This document shows positions 38,135 through 47,009 of a stretch of DNA of 64,000 nucleotides, piece by piece; position 1 is the stretch's first letter, and every line of letters starts with the position of its first letter. The translations under genes and the position numbers were made by a program. The notes under the pieces are model-generated. The model saw only the letters and a list, made by a program, of their open reading frames with translations, made no database searches and had not been told where the DNA came from. Source of the stretch: Chryseobacterium camelliae (GTDB taxonomy: Bacteria > Bacteroidota > Bacteroidia > Flavobacteriales > Weeksellaceae); NCBI RefSeq assembly GCF_027920545.1, contig NZ_CP115859.1, positions 2,474,001 to 2,538,000 on the forward strand, read 5' to 3'.

Positions 38135-38207
38135 GATGTAAAATGAGAATGGAGGTGAAAGATAATGTTTTTAGGTTAAAATAAATATGATCAACAGATT
38201 TTATCCG

Positions 38208-38215
38208 TATTTTTG
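38208..38215 (+). promoter_or_regulatory. -7 promoter element for folE (TATTTTTG)
   Basis: Exact TAnnTTTG, 16 nt before the ATG at 38232. Only one good promoter is visible for the folE-dinB-leader-cysS group, so this may drive all four. Confidence 0.5.
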
Positions 38216-38231
38216 TGCAAATTAAATAAAA

Positions 38232-38900
38232 ATGGTTGATTTTACGGATAACGACGATGATATTTTCACTGGAAAAGAACATACGCCTATAAGGAAAGAT
38301 GCTTTTGATAAATCGCCACAGGAAAAAATAGAAAAAATTACGAAGCTTTTTGGGGAAATCATGGAAACCTTAGGGTTGGATATGACCGACGATTCATTGA
38401 AAGATTCTCCGAAACGTGTTGCGAAGATGTATGTAAATGAGATTTTCGGAGGGCTTCTTCCTGAAAATAAACCGGGGATTTCTACATTTTCAAACAAATA
38501 TAAATACCGCCAGATGTTGGTGGAAAAAGATATTACGGTATATTCATTCTGTGAACATCACTTTTTACCGATTATCGGAAGGGCGCACGTTGCTTACATT
38601 TCGAACGGAGAAGTGATCGGGCTTTCAAAGATCAACAGAATTGTTGATTATTATGCCAAAAGACCACAAGTTCAGGAAAGATTGACCATGCAGATTGTGG
38701 ATGCTTTAAAAGAAGCATTGGGAACAAAAGATGTTGCTTGTATTATTGATGCAAAACATCTTTGTGTAAATTGCAGGGGAATTAAAGATACGGCAAGCTC
38801 TACCATTACTGCAGAATTGAGCGGTATTTTCAGAACCAATCCTATTACAAGACAGGAGTTCTTGCATTATGTAGGAAGCCATGCAAAATTGGATTATTAA
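38232..38900 (+). CDS. folE: GTP cyclohydrolase I
   Basis: 222 residues. SPKRVAKMYVNEIFGGL (59-75), the zinc and catalytic block SFCEHHFLPIIGRAHVAYI with Cys107 and His110, GLSKINRIVDYYAKRPQVQE, and HLCVNCRGIKDTASSTITAEL with Cys178 are intact. It converts GTP to dihydroneopterin triphosphate, first step of folate synthesis, which fits the adjacent methyl-folate genes. The dinB gene starts 12 nt later. Confidence 0.96.
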   Translation: MVDFTDNDDDIFTGKEHTPIRKDAFDKSPQEKIEKITKLFGEIMETLGLDMTDDSLKDSPKRVAKMYVNEIFGGLLPENKPGISTFSNKYKYRQMLVEKDITVYSFCEHHFLPIIGRAHVAYISNGEVIGLSKINRIVDYYAKRPQVQERLTMQIVDALKEALGTKDVACIIDAKHLCVNCRGIKDTASSTITAELSGIFRTNPITRQEFLHYVGSHAKLDY

Positions 38901-38912
38901 AATTAGGGAATT

Positions 38913-39344
38913 ATGGACTATCAGATTCTAAAAAATATTGTGAATGAAGAATTGCAAAGGTTCGGGAATATTTCAGAGGAGCAATGGTCAGCTAAAATTT
39001 CTCCTGAAAAATGGTCAAAAAAAGAAATTTTAGGACATCTTTGTGATAGTGCTTTATCGAATATCAGAAGATTTGTAATTACTCAATATAAAGAAAATGA
39101 AAATATTGTTTATGATCAGAATTTTTGGGTGAAAGCGCAGAATTATCAGCATGTTCAGACTTCGGATATTATCAATCTTTGGAAATTTTTAAACCTTCAG
39201 ATTGTAAATGTTGTTGAGAATATTCCTGATGAGGCTCTGCAAAGAACCTGCGATATGACAAAGACAGAAACTAATATTTTTACACTGGAATATATCATTA
39301 ACGATTATATTGATCATTTACAACATCATTTAAAAGCAATTTAA
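38913..39344 (+). CDS. DinB-fold protein (possible bacillithiol S-transferase superfamily)
   Basis: 143 residues, four-helix DinB/YfiT-like fold. Metal-binding His42 (LGHLCDSALSN) and the C-terminal pair His135 and His139 (IDHLQHHLKAI) match the three-His site of the superfamily, and KWSKKEILGHL is the usual entry motif. Superfamily members include thiol-dependent transferases using bacillithiol. bshA elsewhere in the window shows this organism makes that thiol. It lies 12 nt after folE and 2 nt before the Cys-rich leader ORF. Specific activity is inference. Confidence 0.8.
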   Translation: MDYQILKNIVNEELQRFGNISEEQWSAKISPEKWSKKEILGHLCDSALSNIRRFVITQYKENENIVYDQNFWVKAQNYQHVQTSDIINLWKFLNLQIVNVVENIPDEALQRTCDMTKTETNIFTLEYIINDYIDHLQHHLKAI

Positions 39345-39346
39345 TA

Positions 39347-39424
39347 ATGATAAAATTTAAAAAAGTTTCAGATAAGATTTTTGTAACAACCATTATTTGT
39401 TGTTGCTGTAAATGCTGTGTTTAA
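39347..39424 (+). CDS. Cys-rich 25-residue ORF, putative cysteine leader peptide of cysS
   Basis: ATG at 39347 is 2 nt after the dinB stop. The ORF encodes 25 residues with a basic start (MIKFKKVSDK) and the end IICCCCKCCV, that is six Cys in the last eight residues (codons 39398-39409 and 39413-39418). The TAA (39422-39424) lies in the 5' arm of a 10-bp hairpin, and cysS starts 72 nt downstream. A run of codons for the amino acid that the next gene's enzyme charges is the hallmark of attenuation leaders. An alternative is a small Cys-rich metal-binding peptide. No annotated family is known to me. Confidence 0.75.
   Translation: MIKFKKVSDKIFVTTIICCCCKCCV
39383..39406 (+). promoter_or_regulatory. 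Leader hairpin holding the first Cys codons
   Basis: GTAACAAC (39383-39390) can pair with GTTGTTGC (39399-39406) over 8 bp with one G-T wobble, with an 8-nt loop. The 3' arm is made of the TGT-TGT-TGC codons, so translation through them must open the stem. Structure predicted by eye only. Confidence 0.45.
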
Positions 39425-39442
39425 AAGACTTGAGTCTTTTAA
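39421..39442 (+). terminator. Putative attenuator hairpin before cysS
   Basis: TTAAAAGACT (39421-39430) and AGTCTTTTAA (39433-39442) are perfect complements with a TG between them. The 5' arm includes the leader stop codon. Its first 8 nt (TTAAAAGA) can also pair with TCTTTTAA at 39480-39487, just before the cysS ATG, offering an alternative structure that would mask the start region. The T-run after the stem is weak, so translational control is as likely as termination. Confidence 0.5.
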
Positions 39443-39496
39443 TTATTTAAACTTTAAACTAAATTTATAAATCATTAAATCTTTTAATTTAAATCA

Positions 39497-40963
39497 ATGC
39501 AACTAAAAATATACAACTCGCTTACTGGCGAAAAAGAAATATTTAAACCCATTTTAGAAGGAAATGTCGGGATGTACGTTTGTGGACCTACCGTTTACAG
39601 CAACGTTCATTTGGGAAATGTAAGAACTTTCCTTTCCTTCGACTTTATTTACAGGAGCTTAATGCATCTTGGCCATAAAGTGAGATATGTAAGAAATATC
39701 ACGGATGCTGGTCACCTTACCGATGACGGAGATGTGAATAACGACAGATTCGTTAAACAAACCCGTCTTGAAAAGCTGGAGCCTATGGAAATCGTACAAA
39801 AATATACGGTAGATTTTCATAAAGTTTTGGATTTGTTCAATTTACTGCCTCCAAACATCGAACCGACTGCAACAGGTCACATCGTTGAGCAAATCGAATT
39901 AACTCAAAAATTAATTGAAAGAGGATTTGCTTACGAAAGCAATGGTTCTGTGTATTTTGATGTGTTGGAATACAATAGAAGAGGCTTAAATTATGGGGAG
40001 CTGTCAAAAAGAAATATTGAAGAACTTTTTGCAAATACCCGTGACTTGGACGGACAAGGTGAAAAGAAAAATCCACAGGATTTCGCATTGTGGAAAAAAG
40101 CTTCTCCGGCACATATTATGAGATGGAACTCGCCTTGGGGTGAAGGTTTCCCGGGATGGCATCTTGAGTGTACAGCGATGAGCACGAAATATCTGGGCGA
40201 GACTTTCGATATTCACGGAGGCGGAATGGATTTGAAATTCCCTCACCATGAATGTGAAATTGCTCAGGGAAAAGCTTGCAATGATGCATCGCCGGTAAAT
40301 TACTGGATGCATGCCAATATGCTGACGATGAATTCTCAGCGTATGAGTAAATCTACAGGTAATTATATTTTACCCATGCAATTGGTTACCGGTGAAAATG
40401 ATTTCTTTGAAAAACCTTTCCATCCGTCAATTGTACGTTTCTGCTTCCTGCAGGCTCATTACAGAAGTGTTTTGGATATTTCCAATGATGCGATGCTGGC
40501 AAGTGAAAAAGGATTTATCCGATTAATGGAAGCGATTAAAGTCTTACATTCAATCACTCCGAATGATGAAAAGCAATCAGGTTTCAGTCTGGAAGAGTGG
40601 AAAAATAAAGCGTACGATGCTTTAACAGATGATTTTAATTCTCCGGTTCTGATTGCTCATCTATTTGAAGCGGTAAAATATATTTTTGCTTTAAATGATG
40701 CCAAAGAAACCATTTCAACTAAAGATTTAGAAGATTTAAAATCTACTTTAAATGCTTTTGTCTTTGATGTTTTAGGATTGCAGGCTATTGAAGAAAATAA
40801 CAATGAAAAGCTGGATCAGACCTTACAGGTTTTAATTGAATTGAGAAATCAGGCGAGAAAATCTAAGAATTTCGAACTTTCAGATCAGATCAGAGACAGG
40901 CTTCTTGCTGAAGGCATCGAGTTGAAAGACGGAAGAGACGGAACTTCTTATGTTTTGAACTAA
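39497..40963 (+). CDS. cysS: Cysteinyl-tRNA synthetase
   Basis: 488 residues, class I synthetase. MYVCGPTVY with zinc ligand Cys29, the HIGH-equivalent HLGN (38-41), [10 protein letters not shown] near 220, the [18 protein letters not shown] block and the KMSKS-equivalent RMSKS near 280 are in place. The C-terminal anticodon domain ends [30 protein letters not shown]. It charges tRNA-Cys. A Cys-rich mini-ORF and hairpin precede it, suggesting control by cysteine or charged tRNA-Cys. A terminator follows. Confidence 0.97.
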   Translation: MQLKIYNSLTGEKEIFKPILEGNVGMYVCGPTVYSNVHLGNVRTFLSFDFIYRSLMHLGHKVRYVRNITDAGHLTDDGDVNNDRFVKQTRLEKLEPMEIVQKYTVDFHKVLDLFNLLPPNIEPTATGHIVEQIELTQKLIERGFAYESNGSVYFDVLEYNRRGLNYGELSKRNIEELFANTRDLDGQGEKKNPQDFALWKKASPAHIMRWNSPWGEGFPGWHLECTAMSTKYLGETFDIHGGGMDLKFPHHECEIAQGKACNDASPVNYWMHANMLTMNSQRMSKSTGNYILPMQLVTGENDFFEKPFHPSIVRFCFLQAHYRSVLDISNDAMLASEKGFIRLMEAIKVLHSITPNDEKQSGFSLEEWKNKAYDALTDDFNSPVLIAHLFEAVKYIFALNDAKETISTKDLEDLKSTLNAFVFDVLGLQAIEENNNEKLDQTLQVLIELRNQARKSKNFELSDQIRDRLLAEGIELKDGRDGTSYVLN

Positions 40964-40983
40964 CATTTTAAAAATAACTATAT

Positions 40984-41014
40984 AAACTCTCACAATTTGT
41001 GGGAGTTTTTTTAT
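40984..41014 (+). terminator. Rho-independent terminator after cysS
   Basis: AACTCTCACAA pairs with TTGTGGGAGTT (40985-41007, one G-T wobble) and is followed by a run of T. Confidence 0.8.
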
Positions 41015-41146
41015 GCAGACACTTTGTTATTTCGATGATGAATAAATCTATTTTCAAAGCTCAATCTTACCCTGAAAATTTTATAATTCAATTTAAAAAT
41101 TGCGTAACTTAGTCATAATAAAATGATTAAACAAAATTTATATATT

Positions 41147-42313
41147 ATGAAAAAACATTTATTCCCTTTATTTTTGCTTTTAATAGGAGCAAACGTTTCG
41201 GCGCAACAGGACTTTTTCGCTTTAGTAGGAAAAGACACACCAAACATTGTTTTCAATGATTTCCGTGCAATCGATGGAACAAGCGGAATTTCCGGAGAGC
41301 AAATCTTTGCAGAGACTTCTTCTGCGAGAGTTTTTTCACAAGGAAGAAATGGAGTGATTACTGAGGATAAAAACTCCTACCATAATTCTCAGGCAGTTTC
41401 AATGGCTACATTAGCTTATGATTCTTTTAACAATAATCTGGTATATATGCCGATGTATTCTTCTAATATTTATGTTCTAAATACCAAAACAAAAGAAATT
41501 ACATTAGTAGAAAATAATGTTACCAGAGTGACTTCATGCGATATCAATTCTCATATGACGAGAATGTCGACCGGTTATGACGGAAATATTTATGCGATCA
41601 ACAATGCAGGGACTCAGTTTTTACAGATCAGCAGAAGAGGAAACCAATATGTGGTGAATGATCTTGGGATTATTAAAGATGATGCTTCCAATGGTAAAAA
41701 TTCTTTCACCATGCTGGAAACTGGTTTTGGAGGTGATATGATTGCAGATGCAGATAACAATTTTTATGTTTTTTCTGCTTCGGGGAATGTTTTCAAAGTT
41801 TCAACACAAGAACTAACGGCAAAATTTGTGGGTAAAATTTCCGGAATCCCTGAAAATTATTCGGTAAATGGTGCAGCCGTGAATTCACAAGGAAAAGTAG
41901 TCGTTGCAAGTGCAAAAGGAGCCGCTTTTTACGAAGTTGATCTGAAAAGCTTGCAGGCAAAACAGATGGCAGGAGAGCAGAATCTGCATATTTATGATCT
42001 GGCGAGTAAATATTTTGCAAATGATAGAATGGCTTCAGGCAATATGCTCGCAAATCTTGACATTTATCCTACTCGTGTAGATGAGCAGTATATTAATGTA
42101 AACGTTAATGATAAATCGGTAAAAGGAACCCTTACAATGACGATCTTTGATTTGTCAGGTAAAAATGTAATGAAACAAAACCTATCTGTAAAAGACGGTT
42201 CTTTGAATCAGCAGGTATATTTTAAAAATCTGGTGAGTGGGGCTTATTTGGTAAATATTACCGACGAATCAGGAAAAGTATTATTAAATAAGAAAATTTT
42301 GGTTACCGAATAA
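41147..42313 (+). CDS. Secreted protein with T9SS type A sorting domain
   Basis: 388 residues from the ATG at 41147 (signal peptide MKKHLFPLFLLLIGANVSAQ). The in-frame ATG at 41123 only adds eight residues. The middle is beta-rich and repetitive (YMPMYSSNIYVLNTKT, NFYVFSASGNVFKVS), possibly a propeller. The last 80 residues, with TMTIFDLSGKNVMKQNLSV, LVSGAYLVNI and KVLLNKKILV, are a type A C-terminal domain for the type IX secretion system, so the protein should be exported through T9SS and cut or surface-anchored. Function of the passenger is unknown. Monocistronic. Confidence 0.85.
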   Translation: MKKHLFPLFLLLIGANVSAQQDFFALVGKDTPNIVFNDFRAIDGTSGISGEQIFAETSSARVFSQGRNGVITEDKNSYHNSQAVSMATLAYDSFNNNLVYMPMYSSNIYVLNTKTKEITLVENNVTRVTSCDINSHMTRMSTGYDGNIYAINNAGTQFLQISRRGNQYVVNDLGIIKDDASNGKNSFTMLETGFGGDMIADADNNFYVFSASGNVFKVSTQELTAKFVGKISGIPENYSVNGAAVNSQGKVVVASAKGAAFYEVDLKSLQAKQMAGEQNLHIYDLASKYFANDRMASGNMLANLDIYPTRVDEQYINVNVNDKSVKGTLTMTIFDLSGKNVMKQNLSVKDGSLNQQVYFKNLVSGAYLVNITDESGKVLLNKKILVTE

Positions 42314-42335
42314 TTTTTAACTTTATTTACAACTT

Positions 42336-42369
42336 AAAAACCTTCCCAATACATTTGAGAAGGTTTTTT
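42336..42369 (+). terminator. Rho-independent terminator
   Basis: AAAAACCTTC (42336-42345) pairs with GAAGGTTTTT (42359-42368) with a T-run at the 3' edge. Confidence 0.8.
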
Positions 42370-42437
42370 AATGAATATTTGATATTCAGGAGATTTTATT
42401 CTTAAGATTATAATGTACTTTTATAAAAAAAATATAA

Positions 42438-45089
42438 ATGAAGCTATACTTTAATGTAGGTTATAGTGTAAAAGTTGGAGAAAAATTACAGGTGGTGATT
42501 CATGAAGAAGGTTTTGCATCTCAGACTCATACTATGTTTTGTGCAGAAAACGATTTGTGGAAATGTGAAGTTGATTACTTTTCCAAATCGATTTCTTACC
42601 AATATCAGCTTGTGGATGAAAGAGGAAACCATCTGAGAACAGAGCTTGTGCGGCATCATCTTAACTTTCCTCACAACTACAAAGAATTTGTGATTTTTGA
42701 TGAGTGGAATAACAAAAATTTCCCGGAAAATTATCTGAATAACAAGATTCTTTACAACAAGCTGAATCATTTTTCTCCGGAGAAAATTTCGGTGTTAAAA
42801 AAGCATACCCATTTATTCAGAATTGAAGCTCCGATTTATAACCCAAACTGGAAAATTGTATTATTCGGAAGTACAAATTCTTTGGGGAATTGGGAGTATG
42901 AGAAAGTAATCCATTTATCTCAGACGGATTTTGGAGTCTGGGAAGTGCCTGTTGAAATTCCGGAGAATGAATTTATCCAGTTTAAATATTGTATTTACGA
43001 TATTTCTGAAGCTAAAGTAATTGATGTGGAAAACGGAGAGAACAGATTCGCTGTTCCCAACCGCTCAAAGGATATTCTGCAGATTGTTTCGAATCATTAT
43101 TTTAAATTTAAATTGTATCAGATGTACCGTGACGCCGGAGTTGCAGTTCCGGTATTTTCATTAAGAACGGAGGATGGTTTTGGCGTAGGTGAGTTTCCTG
43201 ATATGAAAAAATTAGCAGACTGGGCAAAAGAAACCCATTTGGGGATCATCCAGATTTTGCCGATTAACGATACGACGGCCAATTACTCATGGACGGATTC
43301 TTACCCTTATGCAGCCATTTCCGTATATGCATTACATCCGCAATATATTTCTCTTGAAAATCTTGATTTTGAATTACCGAAACATTTAGTTGAAGAGTAT
43401 CAAGCTGAAAAAGAATTACTTAATTCGTTAGAGTTAATCGATTATGAAAAAATGATTTCCGCAAAATGGAAATATTTGAAAGCGGTTTTTAATGAAGATA
43501 AAGACCAAATTTATAAGGATAAAGGATTCAAAAAATTTATTAAAGATAATGAGAGCTGGCTTCTTCCCTACGCTGCGTTTTGTGTGTTGAGAGACAAAAA
43601 TAAAACCCCGAACTTTAATGAATGGAAGACTCACAAAAAGTATATTGCAGGAAAAATAACCCCATTTTTTAATACAAAAAGCAAGGAGTATGATATCTCA
43701 ATGCTTCATGCTTGGGTGCAGTATCAGCTTCATAAGCAGCTGAAAGAGGCGATCGATTATACCCATAGTTTGGGAATTTCCGTGAAAGGAGATCTGCCGA
43801 TCGGAATTTACCGGTATTCTGTGGAAGCCTGGACGGAGCCTGAACTTTTCGGAATGGATTTCCAAACAGGATCACCGCCGGATCAGTTTACAGAATTAGG
43901 ACAGAACTGGGAGTTTCCGACCTATAATTGGGAAGCTATGAAAGCAGACGATTATACCTGGTGGAAGAACAGATTCAAGGCATTGGAGCAATATTTTGAT
44001 GCGATGAGAATTGACCATATTTTAGGTTTTTTCAGGATTTGGAGAATGCCGATTTCGGCAGTACAAGGAATTTTGGGATATTTTTATCCTGCTGTTCCGG
44101 TTACACTGGAAGAGTTCAAAGCATGGAATATTCCTTTTAGCTTTGATCGATATTGTAAGCCGCTTATTAATGATCAGATCCTTTGGAATTATTTGGGTGA
44201 AAACAATGGTAAAGCCCTCGAGTTCATTCATAATAATCATGATGGAACCTATTCATTTAAAGAGGAATTTGATACTCAGAGAAAGCTGGTCGATTTCTTT
44301 AAAAAAAATCCGCATGGTCAGATTGAAGAGCAATTAATTTCCCTTTGTGCGAATGTATTGTTTTTAGAGGAAGAAAGAGACGGTGAGAAAGTATATCATC
44401 CAAGATTTAATGTGTATAATATAGATTCTTATCAGTATTTGTCTGAAGAAGAGAAGAAATCTGTTTATGATCTTTACCATGATTATTTTTTCAGAAGACA
44501 GGATCATCTCTGGTATGAGAAAGCGATGGAAAAGCTTCCCATGATACTGAATGCGACAAAAATGTTGATTTGTGGAGAAGATTTAGGGCTGGTTCCTGCT
44601 TGTGTTCCTGTAGTGATGGATGAATTGGGAATTATTGCTTTGAAAATTCAGCGTATGCCTTCAGAGAATATTCCTTTTTATAACCCGAAAAATGCCAGTT
44701 ATCTGAATGTTGTTACGGCTTCTACTCATGACAGTTCGACCTTGAGACAATGGTGGAAAGAAGATCAGGCTTTAATTCAGAAGTATTTTAACCAGCAATT
44801 AGTCCAATACGGAAAAGCACCAGAAGAATTGGATTCTTCTCTGGCAGAAATCATTATGAAACAACACCTTTATACTGATGCTGTATTGGCAATTTTCCCT
44901 ATTCAGGAGTTTTTAGCTACTGATGAGGAACTTACCAACCCAAAAACAGACAATGAAAGAATCAATAACCCTGCGGTATTTCCTCACTATTGGCGTTACA
45001 GGATGCATTTGAATCTTGAAGACTTAAAACAGGAAAAATTGTTCAATAAAAAAATTGCAGGTTGGGTGAAAGATAGCGGAAGAGTGTAA
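42438..45089 (+). CDS. malQ: 4-alpha-glucanotransferase with two N-terminal starch-binding (CBM20-type) domains
   Basis: 883 residues. Residues 1-105 and about 115-225 resemble tandem CBM20 modules (VLFGSTNSLGNWEYEKVIHLS, WEVPVEIPENEFIQFKYCIYD). The GH77 barrel follows: FSLRTEDGFGVGEFPDM near 237, LPINDT, KGDLPIGIYRYSVEAWTEPELFGMD near 450, the nucleophile region AMRIDHILGFFRIW near 525, and GEDLGLVPACVPVVMDELGI near 713. It disproportionates alpha-1,4-glucans in the cytoplasm. The modular form with CBM20 domains is the plant DPE2-like architecture also found in Bacteroidota. Confidence 0.93.
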   Translation: MKLYFNVGYSVKVGEKLQVVIHEEGFASQTHTMFCAENDLWKCEVDYFSKSISYQYQLVDERGNHLRTELVRHHLNFPHNYKEFVIFDEWNNKNFPENYLNNKILYNKLNHFSPEKISVLKKHTHLFRIEAPIYNPNWKIVLFGSTNSLGNWEYEKVIHLSQTDFGVWEVPVEIPENEFIQFKYCIYDISEAKVIDVENGENRFAVPNRSKDILQIVSNHYFKFKLYQMYRDAGVAVPVFSLRTEDGFGVGEFPDMKKLADWAKETHLGIIQILPINDTTANYSWTDSYPYAAISVYALHPQYISLENLDFELPKHLVEEYQAEKELLNSLELIDYEKMISAKWKYLKAVFNEDKDQIYKDKGFKKFIKDNESWLLPYAAFCVLRDKNKTPNFNEWKTHKKYIAGKITPFFNTKSKEYDISMLHAWVQYQLHKQLKEAIDYTHSLGISVKGDLPIGIYRYSVEAWTEPELFGMDFQTGSPPDQFTELGQNWEFPTYNWEAMKADDYTWWKNRFKALEQYFDAMRIDHILGFFRIWRMPISAVQGILGYFYPAVPVTLEEFKAWNIPFSFDRYCKPLINDQILWNYLGENNGKALEFIHNNHDGTYSFKEEFDTQRKLVDFFKKNPHGQIEEQLISLCANVLFLEEERDGEKVYHPRFNVYNIDSYQYLSEEEKKSVYDLYHDYFFRRQDHLWYEKAMEKLPMILNATKMLICGEDLGLVPACVPVVMDELGIIALKIQRMPSENIPFYNPKNASYLNVVTASTHDSSTLRQWWKEDQALIQKYFNQQLVQYGKAPEELDSSLAEIIMKQHLYTDAVLAIFPIQEFLATDEELTNPKTDNERINNPAVFPHYWRYRMHLNLEDLKQEKLFNKKIAGWVKDSGRV

Positions 45090-45126
45090 ATTTAACACCT
45101 GATTATCAATTAATTAACAATAAATT

Positions 45127-45162
45127 AAAAGAAGTTTTATCATATGATTTAACTTCTTTTTT
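45127..45162 (+). terminator. Rho-independent terminator after malQ
   Basis: AAAAGAAGTT (45127-45136) pairs with AACTTCTTTT (45151-45160), with ATCAT/ATGAT nested inside, followed by T. Confidence 0.75.
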
Positions 45163-45228
45163 GTATTCATATCCAAAAGATAGAATAAAGATATTCTGCT
45201 ATATTATAACCAATTAACAACTATTGAA

Positions 45229-46233
45229 ATGAAAAAAATATTAATAGGTCTTGCCATGAGTTTTGCGGCTTTGTCGTTTGCTCAGCAATATCCAAATAAC
45301 GGATGGGGAGATGATGACGGATATTATGAGAATGATGGATATTATAGTGATCAGGATGATCAAAATTATTTCCCGGATGATTATTATTACAACTATCCTC
45401 AGGATTATTATCCCGGTGATTATTATCAAAGTAATTATAATGATTACAGAAACAGTATCATTAGCATCAACTGGAATGTCTTTTTTGCTCAGAACAGATT
45501 ATCCCGTTGGCAAATTGACCAGGTATTAAGATTAAACAACCTTTATATAAGTTTTTCATCTTGGAATAATTTTTACAGATATAATCCTGACAGATGGTAC
45601 TATGACAGATTTTATGCATTAGAAAGAATTTTAGGTCCCAGAGTTTTTGTGGTTTTCCGAAATAATTATTACAGAGGATACAGCCCGGTTGTCTATTTCC
45701 AAAATTACAGAAGAACCCACTATGCTTCCATCTGCAGACCTATACCTAGATACAGAAATGTGAATATTAATATTTACAGAGTAGACAGAGCTAAATTCCG
45801 AAGAATGGATAATCCGACCATCAATATTGTAAGAAGTCAAAGACCTAACAACGGATTCAGAGGAAATAATGATAATGCAGTGAGAAACAATGGAGGATTC
45901 CGAAATCAAGCTGAAAACAGAAATAATAATTCCGGAGGATTCAGAAATGAAAACAACGGAATAAGAAATAACGGCGGATTCAGAGGAAATAATGATAATA
46001 AAGTAAGAAGTAATGGTGGTTTCCGTAATGAAAGAGTTGAAAATAATGGAAATGGAGGCGGATTCAGAGGAGGTGAGGTAAGACGAGAAAGTGCTCCGAG
46101 AAGAGAAAATAATGGTGGAGGTTTTAGAAATGAAGGAGGTTCCAGAAGAAGTGAAAATGTCGCTCCAAGAGAAAACAGGGGAAATGAAGGCCGAGGAAAC
46201 GGAGGTTTCCGAAACGGATTTGCAAAGAATTAA
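45229..46233 (+). CDS. Secreted low-complexity protein (Asp/Tyr-rich then Asn/Gly/Arg-rich)
   Basis: 334 residues with a signal peptide (MKKILIGLAMSFAALSFAQ). Residues 20-75 are acidic and aromatic (DDDGYYENDGYYSDQDDQ), 75-190 are Tyr/Arg/Phe-rich and more ordered, and 195-334 consist of repeats around N-N-G-G-F-R-G/N with interspersed RxEN. No known domain is recognised. The bipartite charge (acidic head, basic Gly/Asn/Arg tail) suggests an extracytoplasmic matrix-, polyanion- or cell-wall-binding protein, which is inference. It is flanked by terminators and is therefore a single gene. Confidence 0.8.
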   Translation: MKKILIGLAMSFAALSFAQQYPNNGWGDDDGYYENDGYYSDQDDQNYFPDDYYYNYPQDYYPGDYYQSNYNDYRNSIISINWNVFFAQNRLSRWQIDQVLRLNNLYISFSSWNNFYRYNPDRWYYDRFYALERILGPRVFVVFRNNYYRGYSPVVYFQNYRRTHYASICRPIPRYRNVNINIYRVDRAKFRRMDNPTINIVRSQRPNNGFRGNNDNAVRNNGGFRNQAENRNNNSGGFRNENNGIRNNGGFRGNNDNKVRSNGGFRNERVENNGNGGGFRGGEVRRESAPRRENNGGGFRNEGGSRRSENVAPRENRGNEGRGNGGFRNGFAKN

Positions 46234-46263
46234 ATTTTCATATATTTATATTTAAGTGGTGTG

Positions 46264-46293
46264 AGGGCAGATTTTAGGATCTGCTCTTTTTTT
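46264..46293 (+). terminator. Rho-independent terminator
   Basis: AGGGCAGAT (46264-46272) pairs with ATCTGCTCT (46279-46287) with one G-T wobble, followed by TTTTTT. Confidence 0.75.
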
Positions 46294-46413
46294 ATTTTTA
46301 AAAATTTGTTATTTAATATTAAAAATTAACATTATTTATGAATATTTCAATTTAACTTTAATTTTAACTAATAATCAAAAAGATATAAAAAGAATAATTA
46401 AATATTTTAAAAG

Positions 46414-46881
46414 ATGAAAAAATTAGTTTTAGCACTAGCATTTATCGGAATGGGAAGCTTTGCAATGGCACAACAGACCACTACAACTCCCCAAGACAGA
46501 GAAGCAAGAAAAGCAGAATTTCAGCAAAAAAGAGCACAAAAGGAAAAAGAACATTTAGATCAGATGCAAAAAGATTTGAACTTAAATCAGGCTCAGGTAA
46601 CTCAAATTAAAGCTTTGCATGAAAAAAGAAAAGCTGAAATGAAAGCTGAATTTGATAAAAACAAAGAAGCAAGACAAGCTAAAATGGAGGAGATGAAAGC
46701 CAAAAGAGCACAAATGGATGCAGACATGAAGAACATCTTAACTCCGGACCAGTACGATAAATGGCAAGCTGACAGAAAAGCTAAAATGGAGCAAAGAAAA
46801 GTAGCGATGAAGGAAAAAGGTATGAAAGAAAGAAGAATGATGAAAAAGCCGATGACTACGGCCGCTCCCGAAGCGAATTAA
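46414..46881 (+). CDS. Periplasmic Spy/CpxP-like helical protein
   Basis: 155 residues with a signal peptide (MKKLVLALAFIGMGSFAMAQ). The mature part is almost entirely charged helix rich in Lys, Glu, Met and Gln. LNQAQVTQIKALHEKRKAEMKAE followed by MKNILTPDQYDKWQADRK contains the LTxxQ-like motif of Spy/CpxP periplasmic chaperones. The likely role is ATP-independent holdase or stress sensor. The Lys/Met-rich tail has no assigned role. Bounded on both sides by terminators. Confidence 0.75.
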   Translation: MKKLVLALAFIGMGSFAMAQQTTTTPQDREARKAEFQQKRAQKEKEHLDQMQKDLNLNQAQVTQIKALHEKRKAEMKAEFDKNKEARQAKMEEMKAKRAQMDADMKNILTPDQYDKWQADRKAKMEQRKVAMKEKGMKERRMMKKPMTTAAPEAN

Positions 46882-46911
46882 TAGTTTATAATTTTGATTT
46901 TTTAATGTTAG

Positions 46912-46938
46912 AAGGACGGATGTATTTCCGTCCTTTTT
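46912..46938 (+). terminator. Rho-independent terminator
   Basis: AAGGACGGA (46912-46920) pairs with TCCGTCCTT (46927-46935), followed by TTT. Confidence 0.8.
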
Positions 46939-46960
46939 GTATTAATTTTAATTAAATTTT

Positions 46961-46991
46961 TTTGATTTCGGGCTTTTATTCCCTAATTTTG
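46961..46991 (+). promoter_or_regulatory. Consensus ferritin promoter
   Basis: TTTG (46961-46964), exactly 19 nt of spacer, then TAATTTTG (46984-46991): the best Bacteroidota promoter in the window. It lies 18 nt before the ATG at 47010, ruling out the longer reading from 46962. Confidence 0.75.
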
Positions 46992-47009
46992 AATATAAAT
47001 TTATTACTT

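Noticed and set aside
45263..45529. 88-residue Ile/Met-rich plus-strand ORF
   Set aside because: Out-of-frame reading of the GAT/TAT-rich acidic head of the secreted low-complexity protein.
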